From assembly GCA_026686845.1 (NCBI GenBank), contig JAIVEN010000001.1, positions 33,472,001-33,536,000 on the forward strand: 64,000 nucleotides of DNA, written 5' to 3'. Source of the DNA: Adenanthera pavonina (taxonomy: Eukaryota > Streptophyta > Magnoliopsida > Fabales > Fabaceae). The notes under the pieces were generated by a model, which was given only the letters and a program-made list of their open reading frames with translations, searched no databases and was not told where the DNA came from. Both the position numbers and the translations under genes were made by a program. This document shows, piece after piece, positions 60,383 through 64,000 of the stretch. Every line of letters begins with the position of its first letter. The stretch's first letter is position 1.

Positions 60383-61086
60383 TATAATACTTAGAACTTT
60401 TGGGTCTTAGGTGTAATTTTACTTAAGGACTAACATAAATAAAATTCTTTATTCTAAGGACCATTTTGCATAGAATTATCTTTTTTAGGGCCTTAATATA
60501 ATTTTTACATTTTCCTTCTACTTGGGAAAAATGACTTTTTGCCCTTTGCTGTCTCTTCCTGTGTCTCTCCACTTTCGCTGTTTCTTTGTACATTTTACGA
60601 TATTAGCATTTTTTCCTAGAGGTTTAAATGAAATTTTCACAATTTACTTCTAATATAGGAAATGACTGTTTTTCTCTTGAATTGGGTCAAAAATATAATT
60701 ACCCATTCTTCTGAGCACTTTCTGATAATTTTTCTTAAAGATCAATTTTTTAATATTTCTTTTTTACTATTCACAAATAACTTTCAAATTGGTCTATCTC
60801 TCAATCTAGATCTCTTAAGAACGCAATATTTATGCCGTTATGCTTAGTTCAAGACGAGCTTTCATTCAAGTGGTATATTGCATAGTTTACAGAGTAAATT
60901 CTGAAATTAAGTTTTGCTTTGGACCTTATACAAAATTAATTCTAATTAAGAACTAAACTTAACCTCTTTTAAAACAATATATGAAATTAATTCTTTCTAG
61001 AGACTAAACTTGTAATTTCTCTGTCTCACTTCCTTTCCCATCTCTTGGTGCATCCTATGGCATCATGTAAAAATAGGAATATTACA
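60383..61086 (-). repeat. LTR family T, copy T2, right end (minus strand)
   Basis: This mirrors the first 700 bases of the complete T LTR. The start TATAATACTTAGAACTTTTGGG mirrors 15830-15856, and the end AAAAATAGGAATATTACA is the reverse complement of the T terminus TGTAATATCTCTATTTTT. The right edge at 61086 is therefore secure. Confidence 0.8.
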
Positions 61087-61215
61087 GGTTATCTTAGGTC
61101 GACTAAATATTTACATTCAACTTTTCTTTACATCTTTTGTCTCTTTCATATAAATAGTAACATATGTATGATGCCTAGTTCAGTATTGTTGACTGATGAT
61201 TGATTAACTAATTAG

Positions 61216-61931
61216 GTTCATGAGGGAGTGGAGAACAATAAGGGCAACATTTATATGGCAAGCACTAGCCCCTCGAATGTGTTGAAGGCATATTACAAGC
61301 AATTTCAAAGAGATTTCTCATTGTTTCTTAGTGTTATGCGATGGAATTGGTGGAAGGGGTTACAATGGTGTTAACACATTTGGGAGGAACAAGTGACGTC
61401 CCTTCTAGCAAGGAATGTTGTCCCATTTGGGAGCTTCTGGCGGCTGTTCTCAACGACCTAGTCTCAAAGGTATACAAATACACACACACATATATATGCA
61501 TACTTCTAATAATGTAGAATATGGAAAAAGTGAACTATTCGTCCCATTTATATGTTTTGACAAAACATACGACGTCAAATATTAATAAGCTAAGGGTCCT
61601 ACCAACTTTATCCTTTTAATGATAAAAGAAGAGAAAGTGGATTCATTTAACATTCCCATGTACACACCATTCCCATTTGAAGTGGAAGAGGAGGTAGTGA
61701 AAGAAGGATTATTTAGCATTGATTGGAAAGAGATATCTACAGTGAATTTGAACGCTTACCATGATTGGAACCCAAAGGAAAGTGAGTTTAGTGAATCAGA
61801 AGTAAGTTGTGATGGGGGATATAATATGGTAAAGTGTATGAGGGTTGTGGCTAAACCCATGCTAATCAGTAACTTTGGAGAGGGTATCATGAAAGAAGTT
61901 TTCAAGCGATACCAAGAAATGAAACTTTTGG
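61216..61931 (+). pseudogene. SABATH methyltransferase (SAM-dependent carboxyl methyltransferase), 3' exons only
   Basis: Exon 61216-61469 follows an ATTAG/GTTCATGAG acceptor and reads [29 protein letters not shown]. After a one-base loss near 61331 it reads [15 protein letters not shown] and SSKECCPIWELLAAVLNDL, ending at AAAG/GTATAC. Exon 61619-61931 reads EEKVDSFNIPMYTPFPFEVE, EGLFSIDWKE and GGYNMVKCMRVVAKPMLISNFGE, ending at a GTGAGA donor. These are the C-terminal half of SABATH enzymes, which methylate carboxyls or nitrogens of salicylate, jasmonate, IAA, xanthines and others. The SAM-binding N-terminal half is absent, replaced by the T2 LTR at 61086. The second exon's acceptor is not visible. 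Frameshift and truncation make it a pseudogene. Confidence 0.85.
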
Positions 61932-62130
61932 GTGAGAAAATAATGAAAAACATATACTTTATATCTTGGTTGTTCATGTTAAACCCTTCTCTTTGCTTGA
62001 CTATTTGTTTTATGTAATGGGTATTTGACGTTGATTTATTTGTTCATGTTAATCCATGTTATATTATGCATTGGTTCGACAATGTTCATTAGGGGAAGAT
62101 TTAGTATTATTAAATCAATGGCAATTAGGT
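61918..62130 (+). repeat. Direct duplication, first copy (SABATH 3' flank)
   Basis: GGTGAGAAAATAATGAAAAA.. and the 'TTAAACCCTTCTCTTTGCTTGACTATTTG'-like block recur at 62985-63116. The 'GTTATATTATGCATTGGTT' block (about 62060) recurs at about 63310. This copy has no MITE and represents the empty site. Confidence 0.8.
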
Positions 62131-62149
62131 TTACTAGTAAGAGACTTAA

Positions 62150-62700
62150 CACCTTTTAAGGAAAGTCATATATGAATGGAAAATCATGATGGGAGAACTA
62201 CCCTCATTTAGCCTTGATAATGCTCAAATATAACCCAATAGTATCAAAGATTAGATAATTATATATATACATATATAAATATATATATAACTCAAAAGCA
62301 TTAAATCATGCATGCTCCAATTGCCATAGTCATCGTTGCACTAAGTACTATAGCAAATGCCACGTTTCTCTTGTCTTGTCCATGGCAAATGTCACAATCT
62401 TTTGGGTACGGCCATGGCAATTAACTTTTTCCACAATTTTTTGGTATGATCGTGGGAAATATTACTGAAATTATTTTTACATTTCTTACAATCCTTCAAA
62501 ACTACAACAAATGTGATTGCCTTGGTAATTTTTAGGGAGAATGACACTTAAAGACTAAAACTTTGAATTAATGCCACTAACAAAACAAAAGATTTTAAAA
62601 TGACAAAAACATATCCATGGCCTAAATTGATCAAAAAATGTATTTCAGATGACTAAACTACCCTCTATGTTGACCAGTTCCCCTCTATTCTATTTTGTCA
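62150..62700. other. Gene-free stretch in the spacer of the duplication
   Basis: Contains an AT-repeat run (about 62258-62290) and no credible ORF. Several CATGGCAA-type words recur at about 62380-62420, without a regular period. Confidence 0.4.
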
Positions 62701-62737
62701 AACACTCTGCCCTTCCTACTTGGTTGAAATTCCCATC

Positions 62738-62845
62738 CTCCATCATATTCCTTCTTCTCGCCATGTTCTTCATCATACTCCTTCTTCTCTACTCCATTTA
62801 GTCTTCCCTACATCATATTCCTTCTTCCCTTCTCCATCAGTCTTT
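62738..62845 (+). repeat. Short pyrimidine-rich minisatellite
   Basis: Units of the type CATCATATTCCTTCTTC recur about four times with spacers (62738, 62772, 62812 areas), giving a CT-rich strand. It is imperfect and has no coding meaning that I can see. Confidence 0.5.
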
Positions 62846-62984
62846 CCCTCTATCAGTGAATGCTCTCCCAGTAACCATTGTCATTTCCATTATGCACTAA
62901 GCGTCTCCTCTTCTTAGGGTTAAGCTTGGTAAATGCAAACAATGTTATTGCTTTTAGGAATAGGTGTGTAAATGGTGGCTTAAG

Positions 62985-63360
62985 TAAATCTGAACCTTTT
63001 AGGTGAGAAAATAATGAAAAACATATACTTTATATCTTCATTGTTCATGTTAAACCCTTCTCTTTTTGCTTGACTATTTGTTCTATGTAATGGGTACTAG
63101 ATGTTGATTTATTTTTGGGGGAATTACATATAGGGACTAGTAAAATGAATTAATTACATAAAAGGACTTTAGCTGAAAAAAGTGTTAAAATCGGGAATAC
63201 TGAGTAGTAAAATTAGGAGAATGAGTAGTAACAGATCCTATTTTATAATTAATTTATTATCTTGGTCTCAAAATGTAATTCCCCCTTTATTTTTGCATGT
63301 TATTCCTTGTTATATTATGCATTGGTTGACAGTGTTTATTAGGGGAAGATTTAGTAGTAA
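62985..63360 (+). repeat. Direct duplication, second copy, carrying a MITE
   Basis: This matches 61918-62130, interrupted by the 169-bp MITE at 63117-63285. The repeat begins right at the donor side of the last recognised SABATH exon, so a segment of gene 3' flank was copied about 1.07 kb downstream. Confidence 0.75.
63117..63285. mobile_element. Mutator-like MITE, 169 bp
   Basis: Perfect 13-bp terminal inverted repeats GGGGGAATTACAT / ATGTAATTCCCCC are flanked by perfect 9-bp duplications TTTATTTTT (63108-63116 and 63286-63294). The 9-bp duplication is typical of Mutator-like elements. The other copy of the surrounding duplication, at about 62033-62041, reads TTTATTTG without the insert, which fits an empty site. 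There is no coding capacity. Confidence 0.8.
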
Positions 63361-63543
63361 ATAGCTAAATATCAGTAGCAAATTTTGGAAGATTTAATAG
63401 TAAATATGGAACAATAGTTAGAAAATAAATATTGTTATTAATAAATAATGACTTAATAGAGTAACATATTATAACATATTTCCATTTTTTTGGCCAAGTT
63501 GATATATAAGTGATGGAATGGCAAAGGAAATTTTTTGTTATTT

Positions 63544-63770
63544 TCATTTTGGTGGAGAAATGGTTAAGGATTTCAATGGCACTTTACATTATGATGGGGG
63601 GCAATCATATGGAAGTTTGATTAAAGAAGAAACCTCACTTGAAGAACTGATAATATTAATATAATCATCTATCAACTATGATGTTAATGGCTAAAAGTTG
63701 AAGTATATATTAAAGTTTGGTAGTACAACAAATGACTCCTTATATTTATGAATATTTGAGCTACTTTTGA
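63544..63770 (+). pseudogene. Coding-like stretch, possibly MULE transposase N-terminal region
   Basis: One frame reads GEMVKDFNGTLHYDGGQSYG, then SLIKEETSLEELIILI, stop, SSINYDVNG, stop, KLKYILKFGSTTNDSLYL. The pattern (HYDGG.., then ..SLEEL, then a KLKYILKF-type strand) resembles the PB1-like N-terminal part of plant Mutator-like transposases. This rests on pattern memory only, and two stops interrupt it. It could equally be chance coding-like sequence. Confidence 0.25.
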
Positions 63771-64000
63771 GTGTGTTTAGAGATTCATCAATACATTTTA
63801 GGTCTTATATTCCCACTTATTTGTAGGAAATTGGATTAATTGCTTTAATTGAAATTTATTAGGAAAATCATGAAAGGTAAGCTAGAAATGGTTTAGTTGA
63901 GACAGATAAGCTTTTCACTTGTGTTTTTGGGATTTTGTAGGAAATTTTATGCCTTTGGAGCAAGGGAATATCAAGTTAAGAGGAAAAAGGTTAAGTTTTA

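Overview
This is nuclear DNA from a flowering plant, most likely a eudicot. It is AT-rich, its one intact gene has short exons split by AT-rich GT-AG introns, and nearly everything else is nested plant LTR retrotransposons. The window holds one intact host gene (a MATE/DTX transporter), one decayed host gene (the 3' half of a SABATH methyltransferase), several MITE-like repeats, and many retrotransposon copies in different states of decay. I see no rRNA or tRNA gene, CRISPR array or bacterial feature.

Left block, 1-26.5 kb. A minus-strand Ty3/gypsy element (RT, protease, zinc-knuckle gag and an extra upstream frame) is flanked by pieces of a long LTR-like family, here called T. It has been broken by a truncated sirevirus-like Ty1/copia 3' end (about 540-4799), by a solo LTR with a perfect 5-bp target duplication (5467-7968), and by a second fragment of that LTR family (9441-10954). 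Element A (12618-24801), a sirevirus-type copia element, sits in the right-hand T LTR. It has lost integrase, RT and RNase H by internal deletion, and its gag was later split by a 3.5-kb solo T LTR with a perfect target duplication.

Middle, 26.5-37.2 kb. This low-copy-looking island has scattered MITE-like repeats and the intact seven-exon DTX gene (31891-35442, 500 residues).

Right block, 37.2-61.1 kb. A minus-strand T LTR was opened by element B (38105-56739). B's 5' LTR received a solo LTR (38789-40459). B's gag received element C, whose 3' half was later deleted together with part of B's gag, leaving an in-frame RT-Gag chimeric ORF. B retains a long IN-RT-RNase H ORF with the integrase triad and YVDD motif, a decayed third ORF, its polypurine tract and its 3' LTR. 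A further minus-strand solo LTR (58525-60382) interrupts the same T copy.

Right edge, 61.1-64 kb. The T LTR abuts the last recognisable exons of a SABATH methyltransferase pseudogene. Its 3' flank is duplicated, and the second copy carries a 169-bp Mutator-like MITE.

The copia elements share one organisation: initiator-Met-tRNA-type primer site, Gag with two CCHC knuckles, PR-IN-RT-RNase H, a third ORF of the 'putative plant transposon protein' type, polypurine tract and LTRs of about 1.6-1.9 kb full of short palindromic repeats. I found no convincing new biological system. The best leads are the palindrome arrays in the LTRs, the repeated polypurine tracts, the stop codon shared by two copies of the third ORF, and the RT-Gag fusion. 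All boundaries and homologies were read by eye.
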